Source of the DNA: an uncultured Clostridia bacterium
GTDB lineage: Bacteria > Bacillota > Clostridia > Oscillospirales > Oscillospiraceae
Assembly: GCA_945487445.1 (NCBI GenBank)
Contig: CALYTU010000083.1
Coordinates: 1-6,580, forward strand
DNA: 6,580 nucleotides
Reading direction: 5' to 3'
In this document: positions 1-5,752 of the stretch, piece by piece
Position numbering within the stretch: position 1 is the stretch's first letter
How the letters are laid out: the number at the start of each line of letters is the position of its first letter
Made by a program: the position numbers and the translations under genes
Notes under the pieces: model-generated
Told to the model about the DNA's origin: nothing
What the model saw: the letters and a program-made list of their open reading frames with translations, nothing else
Databases searched by the model: none

Positions 1-50
1 CCAAAACCATCAGTTTTTACTCAGGTCCTCACTTTGCGACTAACACTAAT

Positions 51-66
51 TGTTTCACGTGAAACA
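51..66. promoter_or_regulatory. parS: parS, ParB (Spo0J) binding site
   Basis: The 16 bases TGTTTCACGTGAAACA form a perfect palindrome and match the parS consensus of Bacillus subtilis and most bacteria. ParB/Spo0J loads here, spreads along DNA and recruits SMC, so that sister origins are segregated. Its position about 1.2 kb left of dnaA is where origin-proximal parS sites are expected. No parA or parB gene is visible in the window; they probably lie further left. Only the exact motif and the location support the call, but a 16-bp chance match is very unlikely. Confidence 0.95.
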
Positions 67-85
67 TTCATGAAGAGAAAGAAAG

Positions 86-121
86 CAAGCGAAAAAGCCT
101 GAACGATTGCTTTTTCGCTTG
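86..121 (-). terminator. Hairpin, likely terminator of lexA, possibly bidirectional
   Basis: Bases 86-98 (CAAGCGAAAAAGC) pair perfectly over 13 bp with 109-121 around a 10-nt loop. Read on the minus strand, the direction of lexA, the stem is followed by a T-rich stretch (complement of 71-85). Read on the plus strand only three T follow. It is therefore best placed as the lexA terminator, although a gene coming from the left could also use it. The repeat copy at 148-270 now lies between lexA and this hairpin. Confidence 0.6.
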
Positions 122-147
122 TTTCGCGCACAGTTTCAATATTTAAT

Positions 148-270
148 GTATCTGTTCAGTATCCTGTCATTTCGAGGCGATTCATCGCCGAGAAATCCGT
201 ATTATCTACGCAAAAAGGAACGGATTTCTCACTTCGTTCGAAATGACAGATGGGGCTACTGAATAGATAC
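148..270 (+). mobile_element. MITE-like 123-bp repeat, copy 1
   Basis: Short non-coding element, base-for-base identical to copy 2 (4293-4415). Its ends are 14-bp inverted repeats: 148-161 GTATCTGTTCAGTA against 257-270, with 13 Watson-Crick pairs and one G-T. Inside are further arms, 164-175 with 238-249 (12 bp) and 190-200 with 220-230 (11 bp), plus a small hairpin at 176-189 on the left arm only, so the whole unit can fold into one long hairpin. The 8-bp TATTTAAT occurs at 140-147 on the left and at 277-284 on the right, separated from the right end by six bases TAATAC. A 4-bp duplication TAAT directly at the ends (144-147, 271-274) is the alternative. It lies just beyond the lexA stop codon. 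No transposase is encoded. Confidence 0.9.
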
Positions 271-292
271 TAATACTATTTAATATGATTCT

Positions 293-958
293 TCAATCGT
301 ATTCCCGCACAACGCCCCGGACCACACCGAGGACGGAGGCTTCCGTACCGTCAATGGGTTCATATTCATCGTTCTCCGGAAGAAGCCAGACATGGCCGTT
401 TCTGTTAGAAAAGCGTTTCACCGTGGCCTCGTCGCCCAGAAGCGCCACCACGATTTCTCCGTTCTCCGCCGTTTGCTGCGGCCGGATCACAACCTTGTCC
501 CCGGGCAGAATTCCGGCATTTTTCATACTTTCTCCCTTGACGCGCAAGGCGAACCAACCACTGCCGCCTTCCCAAGGCAAATATCCGTCCACATTCTCCT
601 CCGCCAGGATCGGCTGACCGGCAGCCACGGTCCCCACCACGGGAATCAGCTGCCCACGAAGCTCCAGTGGCTCCAAACCGGCCGCGCGCCGACTTTCGGA
701 ACCACGATCCGTCCACGTTGATACAGCGGGCTGAATGACCGACCGAGTTTCCTGCTTTGGCAGAGAAATGGCCCTTTTTTTCCCGGTCTGCATGAGGATT
801 TGTCCTTCCGCTGTAAGCATTCTCAGATAATAATGCACCGTCGAGGTGGAACTGAGCCCAACCGCCTCGCAGATTTCCCGCACAGAAGGCCCATATTGGT
901 TTATATCTATATAAGACTTGATATAATCATATACGATCTGTTTCTTGTTTTCCCGCAT
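293..958 (-). CDS. lexA: LexA, SOS repressor / self-cleaving S24 peptidase
   Basis: A 221-residue protein of normal LexA length. It represses DNA-damage genes in the cytoplasm until RecA filaments trigger its self-cleavage. The N-terminal winged helix (about 1-65) has the typical recognition region PSVREICEAVGLSSTSTV at 24-41. The C-terminal S24 domain has the Ala113-Gly114 cleavage site (VAAGQP), the nucleophile Ser144 in KGESM and the general-base Lys181 in EATVKRF, so it looks fully active. The ATG at 958 is preferred because GGTGATC (968-962) matches the extended Shine-Dalgarno sequence and because families begin with this MRENKK-like stretch; a GTG at 967 would add three residues, and the open frame continuing to 1279 is not LexA-like. 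It is divergent from dnaA, an unusual neighbour compared with Bacillus. Confidence 0.96.
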   Translation of the reverse strand: MRENKKQIVYDYIKSYIDINQYGPSVREICEAVGLSSTSTVHYYLRMLTAEGQILMQTGKKRAISLPKQETRSVIQPAVSTWTDRGSESRRAAGLEPLELRGQLIPVVGTVAAGQPILAEENVDGYLPWEGGSGWFALRVKGESMKNAGILPGDKVVIRPQQTAENGEIVVALLGDEATVKRFSNRNGHVWLLPENDEYEPIDGTEASVLGVVRGVVREYD

Positions 959-974
959 CCTGATCACCCATTCT

Positions 975-1014
975 ATCTTAGCATATTCGATTGAGAAAAG
1001 CAAACATTTGTTTT
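975..1014 (-). promoter_or_regulatory. lexA promoter with candidate LexA box (autorepression)
   Basis: On the minus strand TTGCTT (1003-998) and TAAGAT (980-975) are separated by 17 bp, and TGC just before the -10 gives an extended -10. The sequence AAAC-ATTT-GTTT at 1002-1013, flanked by C and T, resembles the Gram-positive SOS box GAAC-N4-GTTC with one change in each half, and it overlaps the -35. That is the arrangement expected of an autorepressed lexA. The predicted transcript leader is only about ten nucleotides, which is short, so the exact start is uncertain. Confidence 0.45.
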
Positions 1015-1219
1015 CTGGACGGACCGCCTTGATTTTTCGGAAACTCTTCCGCTCCTGAAATGTTAATGCGGCGCCGAACTGCTTAGGGCAGGTTGACCAC
1101 AGCAAGCCGCGACCCGGTAAAAGGCAGTGATCACAGCGCCCGGAGTCTGGCCGCCCTATGACATGGACTGAAAAGTAACCCACATCATACAATATAAAAA
1201 AGAAATACAAGAAAACCCC
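1015..1219. other. Divergent lexA-dnaA spacer, no gene seen
   Basis: The gap between the two start codons is 339 bp, and this middle part is not accounted for by either promoter. It is more GC-rich than the flanks and contains only short palindromes (for example CGGCGCCG at 1069-1076) and one poor DnaA-box-like match (TTGACCACA, 1093-1101). I see no convincing small gene, RNA or further box cluster. In Bacillus the region upstream of dnaA holds DnaA-box clusters; here no such cluster is visible. Confidence 0.5.
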
Positions 1220-1248
1220 TTGTAAAACATGGGATTTTGTGGTATAAT
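1220..1248 (+). promoter_or_regulatory. dnaA promoter (sigma-A type)
   Basis: TTGTAA (1220-1225) and a perfect TATAAT (1243-1248) are 17 bp apart, with TGG directly before the -10 forming an extended -10. Transcription should start near 1255, giving a leader of about 43 nt to the dnaA ATG. This is the strongest promoter-like sequence in the window and probably drives dnaA; whether it also reads through oriC to dnaN cannot be seen. Confidence 0.8.
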
Positions 1249-1269
1249 ATAAGGACTGAGTTTTTGACT

Positions 1270-1278
1270 TTTTCCACA
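1270..1278 (+). promoter_or_regulatory. DnaA box in dnaA leader
   Basis: TTTTCCACA differs from the consensus box TTATCCACA at one position. It lies some 15-20 nt downstream of the predicted transcription start and just before the ribosome-binding site, so bound DnaA could block its own transcription. DnaA autoregulation is known in several bacteria; here it is inferred from one site. Confidence 0.55.
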
Positions 1279-1297
1279 CATCGGAGGTGCGTCATTC

Positions 1298-2608
1298 ATG
1301 TATTCCAGTGCCTATATCTGGGCCAAGGTCATCGCCTATCTGGACGAGCGCATGACCCCCGGAATCGTCTCCACCTATTTCGATCAATCCTATATCTTGG
1401 AAAAGCGGGAACAGGCGATCACCGTCTACGCCCCGTCTGAATTCTGCAAGAACTTCATTGAACACCGCTGCCTGGGCTATATCCGCGACGCCGTACGCGA
1501 GCTGACGAATCAGGACTATGAGATTGAGGTAATATCCGAGGAGGAGCTCCCCGAATATGAGAAATCGAAAGAACGGGCCAAACCGCGGTTTAACCCGCAG
1601 TTTACCTTTGACTCCTTCGTGGTCGGCCCCTCCAACCGGTTCGCCTACAACGCTGCCCTCGCCATCACGGAAAAGCCCGCCATGGCGTACAATCCCCTGT
1701 TTATCTACGGCCCCTCTGGTCTGGGCAAGACCCACCTGCTCTACGCCATCGCCAACCGGATCCAGGAGCTCTTTCCCGAATTCAACATCGTCTACATCAG
1801 CTCCGAGCAGTTCACCAATGAGTTGATTATTGCCCTGCGAGAGCGGCGGAATGTGGAATTCCGCAAAAAATACCGGAACGCCGACCTGCTTCTCATGGAC
1901 GACATCCAGTTTATCGGCGGCAAGACCTCCACGGAGGAGGAGTTCTTCCACACCTTCAACGAGCTCTTTGAGGGCCGCAAGCAAATTGTCGTCACCTCCG
2001 ACCGTCCGCCCTCCGACATTCCCCTGCTGGCGGACCGGCTCCGCACCCGCTTCGAAGGCGGCCTGATCTGCGACATTATTCCGCCGGACTATGAGACCCG
2101 CATGGCCATCATCCAGAACAAGGCTAACTCCCTCGGCATGGACCTGCCGGACGAAATCTGCAACTACATTGCCGAGAATATCACCAACAACGTCCGTTCC
2201 CTGGAGGGGACGGTGAACATCATCAAGGCCTATCACGATCTCAACGGCATGCCCCTGGATCTGCCAAACGTCTCCCGGGCCATCAAAGACATGTACATGG
2301 ACGCGGGCCACAACCTTCCCACTCCGGCGCTGATTATCGGGGAGGTCTCCCGGTTCTACAGCGTGGAGGAAAATCTGCTCCGCGGCCGGCTCAAATCCAA
2401 CAACATTGTCATGCCGCGGCAGATTGCCATGTACCTGATCCGGGAGCTGACCCACCAGAGCTACAAAAATATCGGCCGGGAATTTGACCGGGATCACACC
2501 ACGGTCATTTCCTCCCTTCAAAAGGTCGAGGCTCTGATCGCCAAAAACGACAAGGAGACCGTCGATAATCTCCGGGACATCACGGCGAACATTAACAGCA
2601 AGCTCTGA
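1298..2608 (+). CDS. dnaA: DnaA, chromosomal replication initiator
   Basis: AAA+ ATPase of 436 residues that binds DnaA boxes in oriC, melts the adjacent DNA and helps load the replicative helicase. Domain I (about 1-80) is followed by a short linker, then the AAA+ core: Walker A GPSGLGKT (138-145), Walker B LLLMDD (197-202), sensor 1 around VVTSD (231-235), arginine finger in RTRFEGG (Arg251) and sensor 2 in NVRSLEG (Arg300). Domain IV (about 340-436) carries the DnaA signature, ending RDHTTV (398-403). The ATG has GGAGGTG (1283-1289) eight bases upstream. Two local deviations are visible: FDRDHTTV where many DnaA proteins have FGGRDHTTV, and RFEGG where RFEWG is common; these may be lineage traits. 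oriC follows immediately. Confidence 0.98.
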   Translation: MYSSAYIWAKVIAYLDERMTPGIVSTYFDQSYILEKREQAITVYAPSEFCKNFIEHRCLGYIRDAVRELTNQDYEIEVISEEELPEYEKSKERAKPRFNPQFTFDSFVVGPSNRFAYNAALAITEKPAMAYNPLFIYGPSGLGKTHLLYAIANRIQELFPEFNIVYISSEQFTNELIIALRERRNVEFRKKYRNADLLLMDDIQFIGGKTSTEEEFFHTFNELFEGRKQIVVTSDRPPSDIPLLADRLRTRFEGGLICDIIPPDYETRMAIIQNKANSLGMDLPDEICNYIAENITNNVRSLEGTVNIIKAYHDLNGMPLDLPNVSRAIKDMYMDAGHNLPTPALIIGEVSRFYSVEENLLRGRLKSNNIVMPRQIAMYLIRELTHQSYKNIGREFDRDHTTVISSLQKVEALIAKNDKETVDNLRDITANINSKL

Positions 2609-2822
2609 CCCGTTGCCGGCGGAACCGATTTTCCACATCCGATGTGGAAAGTGGAAAACGGATTGTGGAAAAAAATACCGTCATGAGGATTTGATTTATC
2701 CCCAGTGGAAATCCCCGGTTTTATCCACATCCGCTGTGGACAAAAAATAACGGTAAAACAACGGTTTTTTCGGCTTTTCCCCTATCCACATGCTCTACTG
2801 TTACTTACTACTATATAATATT
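2609..2822. other. oriC: oriC: DnaA-box cluster in dnaA-dnaN gap
   Basis: The 256-bp dnaA-dnaN gap holds a dense set of DnaA boxes. Plus-strand boxes are TTTTCCACA (2629-2637), TTATCCCCA (2696-2704), the perfect TTATCCACA (2721-2729) and CTATCCACA (2782-2790). Minus-strand boxes are 2643-2651, 2664-2672 (complement TTTTCCACA) and 2735-2743 (complement TTGTCCACA), with weaker ones at 2650-2658 and 2704-2712. An AT-rich segment follows to 2822. The cluster between dnaA and dnaN matches the origin position in Bacillus and many Clostridia. Function is inferred from motifs and position. Confidence 0.93.
2782..2822 (+). other. Basal unwinding module: DnaA box, DnaA-trios, AT-rich DUE
   Basis: The last box (2782-2790) is followed by TGCT and then trinucleotides CTA-CTG-TTA-CTT (2795-2806) and A-CTA-CTA (2807-2813), leading into the AT-only stretch TATAATATT (2814-2822). 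In Bacillus subtilis the DnaA-trio element, repeats of 3'-GAT on the opposite strand, lies in the same order between a box and the melting region and guides a DnaA filament onto single-stranded DNA. The order and the repeat phase fit well; unwinding here is inferred. Confidence 0.75.
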
Positions 2823-2827
2823 CTCTC

Positions 2828-2848
2828 TTTCTCTCTATGAGAGAGAAA
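2828..2848 (+). promoter_or_regulatory. Perfect hairpin directly before dnaN ribosome-binding site
   Basis: TTTCTCTCT (2828-2836) pairs perfectly with AGAGAGAAA (2840-2848) around a 3-nt loop ATG, two bases before the dnaN Shine-Dalgarno GAAGGAG (2851-2857). One arm is pure pyrimidine and the other pure purine. No T-tract follows, so it is not a terminator. It could influence dnaN translation, stabilise the leader, or be part of the origin melting region; the sequence does not decide between these. Confidence 0.5.
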
Positions 2849-2864
2849 AGGAAGGAGATTTTTG

Positions 2865-3971
2865 ATGAAATTCATATGTGAAAAAACCACCCTGGTCAAT
2901 GCGATCTCCATTGTTTCGCGCACTGTCAGTCCCAAGAGCAGTCTGGCCTTCCTGGAGGGTATCTACATGGCCGCCGAGGATGAACTGCGGCTGACCGGTT
3001 ATAATCTGGAAACGGGCATCACCGTGAAGATGGAGGCCCGGATCCGGCAAACCGGCGAATGCGTTATGCCCACGCGGATGTTCGCGGATATTGTCCGTAA
3101 GCTGCCCGATGAGACAGTCTGCGTAGAAGTGGACGAGAACTACCGCGTTACGATCAAGGGCGGCGTTGCCTCCTTCCAGCTCATGGCCTCCGCGGGCGAC
3201 GAATATCCCCAGCTTCCCGCCGTTGAGGAGGAAAGCGCTGTCCGTCTGCCCCAGAACGCTCTGCGTGATTTGATCTCCGGCACCAGCTTCGCCGTCTCGG
3301 ACGACACCGCAAATCCGATCTACACCGGCTGCCTTGTGGAAACAGAGGGGAATACAATCACGATGGTTGCCATTGACGGCTTCCGCATGGCCAAGCGGTC
3401 CTTCCACGCCCCGGAGACGACCTTCCCGGCCATGAGCTTCGTGGTCCCTTCGGCCGCGTTGAAGGAGCTGGAAAAAATTCTCTCCGACTCTGAGGACGAG
3501 GTCAGCTTCACTCTGGGAAAAAAACACATTTCCTTCTCTCTGGAAAACGCTACCCTGATCTGCCGTCTTTTGGAAGGCAAGTTCGCCGAATGGCGCCGCT
3601 TCATTCCGGCCTCGACGCCCATTCAGCTGGTAGCCAACGTGGCGGAGCTCAACGCCACTGTGGAGCGGGTGGGTCTGATCGTATCCGAAAAATATAAGAG
3701 CCCGGTACGCTGCCTGTTCTCCAAGGACGGCGCACATTTCCGGACCGCTACAACCATTGCCTCAGCCACAGACGGCTGCCGTCTGGCCGGCGACGGTCAG
3801 GACACCGAGATCGGCTTCAGCTGCCGTTATATGCTCGAAGCGCTCAAGGCCGTCCCCACACAGGAGGTCACGCTTCTGCTCTCCGGCGGTCTTTCCCCCA
3901 TCCTGCTTGTTCCCTGCGAGGGGGAAACGGTGGATTATACATATCTGATCCAACCGGTCCGGTTAAACTAA
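2865..3971 (+). CDS. dnaN: DnaN, DNA polymerase III beta sliding clamp
   Basis: 368 residues, the usual clamp length, made of three similar clamp folds (about 1-125, 126-250 and 251-368). The dimer ring encircles DNA and tethers the polymerase and other factors through a hydrophobic cleft. Visible family marks are AIDGFRMA (169-176), LEGKFAEWRRFIP (236-248; most clamps have a proline and tyrosine in this stretch) and the C-terminal YLIQPVRL (360-367), which helps form the partner-binding cleft. The ATG at 2865 has GAAGGAG (2851-2857) seven bases upstream; a TTG one codon earlier could add a residue but is a poorer choice. A TATAAT (2814-2819) lies upstream without a matching -35, so a separate dnaN promoter is uncertain. 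yaaA follows after 39 bp. Confidence 0.98.
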   Translation: MKFICEKTTLVNAISIVSRTVSPKSSLAFLEGIYMAAEDELRLTGYNLETGITVKMEARIRQTGECVMPTRMFADIVRKLPDETVCVEVDENYRVTIKGGVASFQLMASAGDEYPQLPAVEEESAVRLPQNALRDLISGTSFAVSDDTANPIYTGCLVETEGNTITMVAIDGFRMAKRSFHAPETTFPAMSFVVPSAALKELEKILSDSEDEVSFTLGKKHISFSLENATLICRLLEGKFAEWRRFIPASTPIQLVANVAELNATVERVGLIVSEKYKSPVRCLFSKDGAHFRTATTIASATDGCRLAGDGQDTEIGFSCRYMLEALKAVPTQEVTLLLSGGLSPILLVPCEGETVDYTYLIQPVRLN

Positions 3972-4010
3972 GAACGAATCAAATGATTTCTCCTTGACAG
4001 AGGTCTCAAT

Positions 4011-4262
4011 ATGAAGGTTAGAGTGCGAAAAGTCCATCCCTCGGAGGTTCAAATTCCCATCACGACGGAATTTATCAAGTTAGAGAGTTTTCTGAAGCTG
4101 GCCAATGCCGTGGAGTCGGGCGGCATGGCAAAGAATTTCATTCTGAACGAGGAAGTCACCGTCAACGGCGAGATCTGCACCATGCGGGGCAAGAAGCTCC
4201 GGCCCGGGGACCGGGTGGGCTTCGACGGAAACTTCTATCAGGTCGTACGCGCGGAGACCTGA
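4011..4262 (+). CDS. yaaA: YaaA, S4-domain RNA-binding protein near recF
   Basis: 83-residue basic protein with a single S4 fold. The typical pattern is visible: LESFLKLANAVESGGMAKNF (24-43) forms the two helices, then EEVTVNGEICTMRGKKLRPGD (47-67) the strand, loop and closing LxPGD turn. S4 domains bind structured RNA, and the Bacillus YaaA between dnaN and recF has been linked to maturation of the large ribosomal subunit (name rlbA also used); its role here is inferred from family and position. The start has AGAGG (3999-4003) seven bases upstream. It follows dnaN closely and would originally have sat about 54 bp before recF, a gap now widened to 185 bp by repeat copy 2. Confidence 0.9.
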   Translation: MKVRVRKVHPSEVQIPITTEFIKLESFLKLANAVESGGMAKNFILNEEVTVNGEICTMRGKKLRPGDRVGFDGNFYQVVRAET

Positions 4263-4292
4263 TTCTTCCGGCTCTGCCCGCGTTTTTGAAGT

Positions 4293-4415
4293 GTATCTGT
4301 TCAGTATCCTGTCATTTCGAGGCGATTCATCGCCGAGAAATCCGTATTATCTACGCAAAAAGGAACGGATTTCTCACTTCGTTCGAAATGACAGATGGGG
4401 CTACTGAATAGATAC
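4293..4415 (+). mobile_element. MITE-like 123-bp repeat, copy 2
   Basis: Identical in all 123 bases to copy 1 and in the same orientation. It is bounded by a perfect 8-bp target duplication TTTGAAGT at 4285-4292 and 4416-4423, which fixes both ends of the element exactly. It lies between yaaA and recF, 30 bp after the yaaA stop. Removing the element and one duplicate leaves a normal 54-bp intergenic gap. It has no T-tract, so it is not an obvious terminator, but its nested inverted repeats would form a long stem in the yaaA-recF transcript. Confidence 0.96.
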
Positions 4416-4447
4416 TTTGAAGTTAAGAACAATGAGTTGATCGTAAT

Positions 4448-5548
4448 ATGAGAATACTTGACCTTTCTCTGACCGGCTTCCGGAATTACGCGGACTTCTC
4501 TTGTGCGTTCGAGCCAGGCGTCAACCTCATCGTCGGGCAGAATGCCCAGGGAAAAACAAACCTGCTGGAGGCGATCTGCTATCTCAGCCGGGGCACGGCC
4601 TTCCGCACCCGGAAGGAGGCGGAGCTGATCCGCTTCGGCGCGGAGTATGCCGAGCTCTCGGCCCGTGTACAGTCCTTTGGACGGGAGCAGACCATGAGGG
4701 CCGTGATGTTTGCCGGGCGACGGCCGCGCCAGCTCTTCCTCTCCGGGGTCAAGAAGCCTTCCCGGGAGGATCTGAATGGGGTACTGACCACTGTGCTGTT
4801 TTGTCCCGAGGATCTTTTAGTCCTCAAAAAAGGGGCTGCCGAGCGGCGCAAGCTTCTCGACGACGCCCTGTGTCAGCTCCGGCCCAAGTATGCCCTGGCT
4901 CTGGAGGAATACAGAAAACTTTTGGCTCAGAAAGCTGCCGTTCTGCGGGCCAGGATCGACCGGCCCGAAATGCTGGAGCTGATTCCGGACTACAATGAGC
5001 GCATGGCCCAAACCGGCGCAATCCTCATCACCACCCGGGCCAAATATCTTCGGCAGCTGGCTGAGCGGGCGGCCGCGCACCATGAGACCTTTTCCGGCGG
5101 TCTGGAACGGCTTACCCTGACCTATCAGACTGTCTCCACGGTGACGGACCCCACGGCACCGGCTCTGGAGGTCTATGCCCGGCTGAAGGACCATCAGGCC
5201 AGCCACTATCGGGCGGAGGTAGAGTCCATGCAGTGCCTCTCCGGCCCTCATAAGGATGACTTTGAAGCCGCCCTCAACGGCCTTCCCATGAAGGCCTTTG
5301 GCTCCCAGGGCCAGACCAGGACCGCAGCCATCAGCCTCAAGCTGGCCGAACGGGATATTTTTGAGGACGATACGGGCGAGCTGCCGGTTCTTTTGCTGGA
5401 TGACGTGCTCTCCGAGCTGGACCCGGGCCGCCAGGACTTTGTTTTGAACCGAATCCGCAGGGGTCAGGTCTTCATTACCTGCTGCGAGCAGGAAAAAGTC
5501 ACAGACCTTGGAAAATCCATTCACATCGAGAACGGAGCCATCCTGTAA
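4448..5548 (+). CDS. recF: RecF, recombination mediator ATPase
   Basis: 366 residues, full length for RecF, an SMC/ABC-type ATPase that with RecO and RecR loads RecA at single-strand gaps and stalled forks. The head domain has Walker A GQNAQGKT (30-37), followed by NLLEAI. The second half has CLSGPHKDD (263-271), the ABC signature FGSQGQTRTAAISLKLAE (284-301), Walker B VLLLDD (314-319) and the D-loop LSELD (321-325); between them lies a short helical lobe instead of a long SMC coiled coil. The start at 4448 is preceded by ATGAGTTGATC (4432-4442), which matches 9 of 11 positions of the extended Shine-Dalgarno AGGAGGTGATC. Repeat copies 2 and 3 flank the gene; either could alter its expression or mRNA stability. 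Confidence 0.97.
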   Translation: MRILDLSLTGFRNYADFSCAFEPGVNLIVGQNAQGKTNLLEAICYLSRGTAFRTRKEAELIRFGAEYAELSARVQSFGREQTMRAVMFAGRRPRQLFLSGVKKPSREDLNGVLTTVLFCPEDLLVLKKGAAERRKLLDDALCQLRPKYALALEEYRKLLAQKAAVLRARIDRPEMLELIPDYNERMAQTGAILITTRAKYLRQLAERAAAHHETFSGGLERLTLTYQTVSTVTDPTAPALEVYARLKDHQASHYRAEVESMQCLSGPHKDDFEAALNGLPMKAFGSQGQTRTAAISLKLAERDIFEDDTGELPVLLLDDVLSELDPGRQDFVLNRIRRGQVFITCCEQEKVTDLGKSIHIENGAIL

Positions 5549-5565
5549 TAATAAAGACCGAAATC

Positions 5566-5583
5566 GGCCGGCGCATGTCGGCC
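5566..5583 (+). other. Short GC-rich stem-loop after recF
   Basis: GGCCGGC (5566-5572) pairs with GTCGGCC (5577-5583), with one G-U pair and a 4-nt loop, 17 bases past the recF stop. The sequence after it, CTTGCAATCC, has no T-run, so it is a poor intrinsic terminator. It may be a weak attenuator or a 3'-end-stabilising structure before the remB cistron. Confidence 0.35.
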
Positions 5584-5617
5584 CTTGCAATCCTGACGCG
5601 CGATTTGATTTTGGAGG

Positions 5618-5740
5618 GTATCTGTTCAGTATCCTGTCATTTCGAGGCGATTCATCGCCGAGAAATCCGTATTATCTACGCAAAAAGGAACGGATTTCTC
5701 ACTTCGTTCGAAATGACAGATGGGGCTACTGAATAGATTC
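5618..5740 (+). mobile_element. MITE-like 123-bp repeat, copy 3
   Basis: Matches copies 1 and 2 at 122 of 123 bases; the only change is A to T at 5739, inside the right terminal inverted repeat. A perfect 8-bp target duplication TTTGGAGG flanks it at 5610-5617 and 5741-5748. That target is the remB ribosome-binding site, so insertion copied the site and kept an intact GGAGG four bases before the remB start. It has the same orientation as the other two. Excision would restore a gap of about 73 bp between recF and remB. Confidence 0.96.
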
Positions 5741-5752
5741 TTTGGAGGAACG

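Noticed and set aside
202..210. DnaA box (TTATCTACG) in each repeat copy
   Set aside because: Two mismatches from the consensus, including the conserved CACA end, and it lies in the loop of a mobile element; chance similarity is more likely.
959..1279. N-terminal extension of lexA to 1279
   Set aside because: The added residues resemble no LexA, run across both promoters, and a good start with an extended Shine-Dalgarno lies at 958.
1292..2638. Long minus-strand open frame (448 codons) opposite dnaA
   Set aside because: It is a shadow of dnaA, caused by GC-rich third positions; its translation shows no family motifs, and dnaA itself is unmistakable.
2814..2819. Strong dnaN promoter at TATAAT
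   Set aside because: No -35 at suitable spacing and no extended -10; the TATAAT is part of the AT-rich melting region. A weak promoter is not excluded.
2862..2864. TTG start for dnaN
   Set aside because: The ATG at 2865 has the better distance to GAAGGAG and fits the family N-terminus MKF.
3994..3999. Promoter before yaaA (TTGACA)
   Set aside because: No acceptable -10 lies 16-18 bp downstream, which would already be inside yaaA.
148..5740. CRISPR array
   Set aside because: The three repeats are over 1 kb apart, 123 bp long and flanked by target duplications, not by regular spacers.
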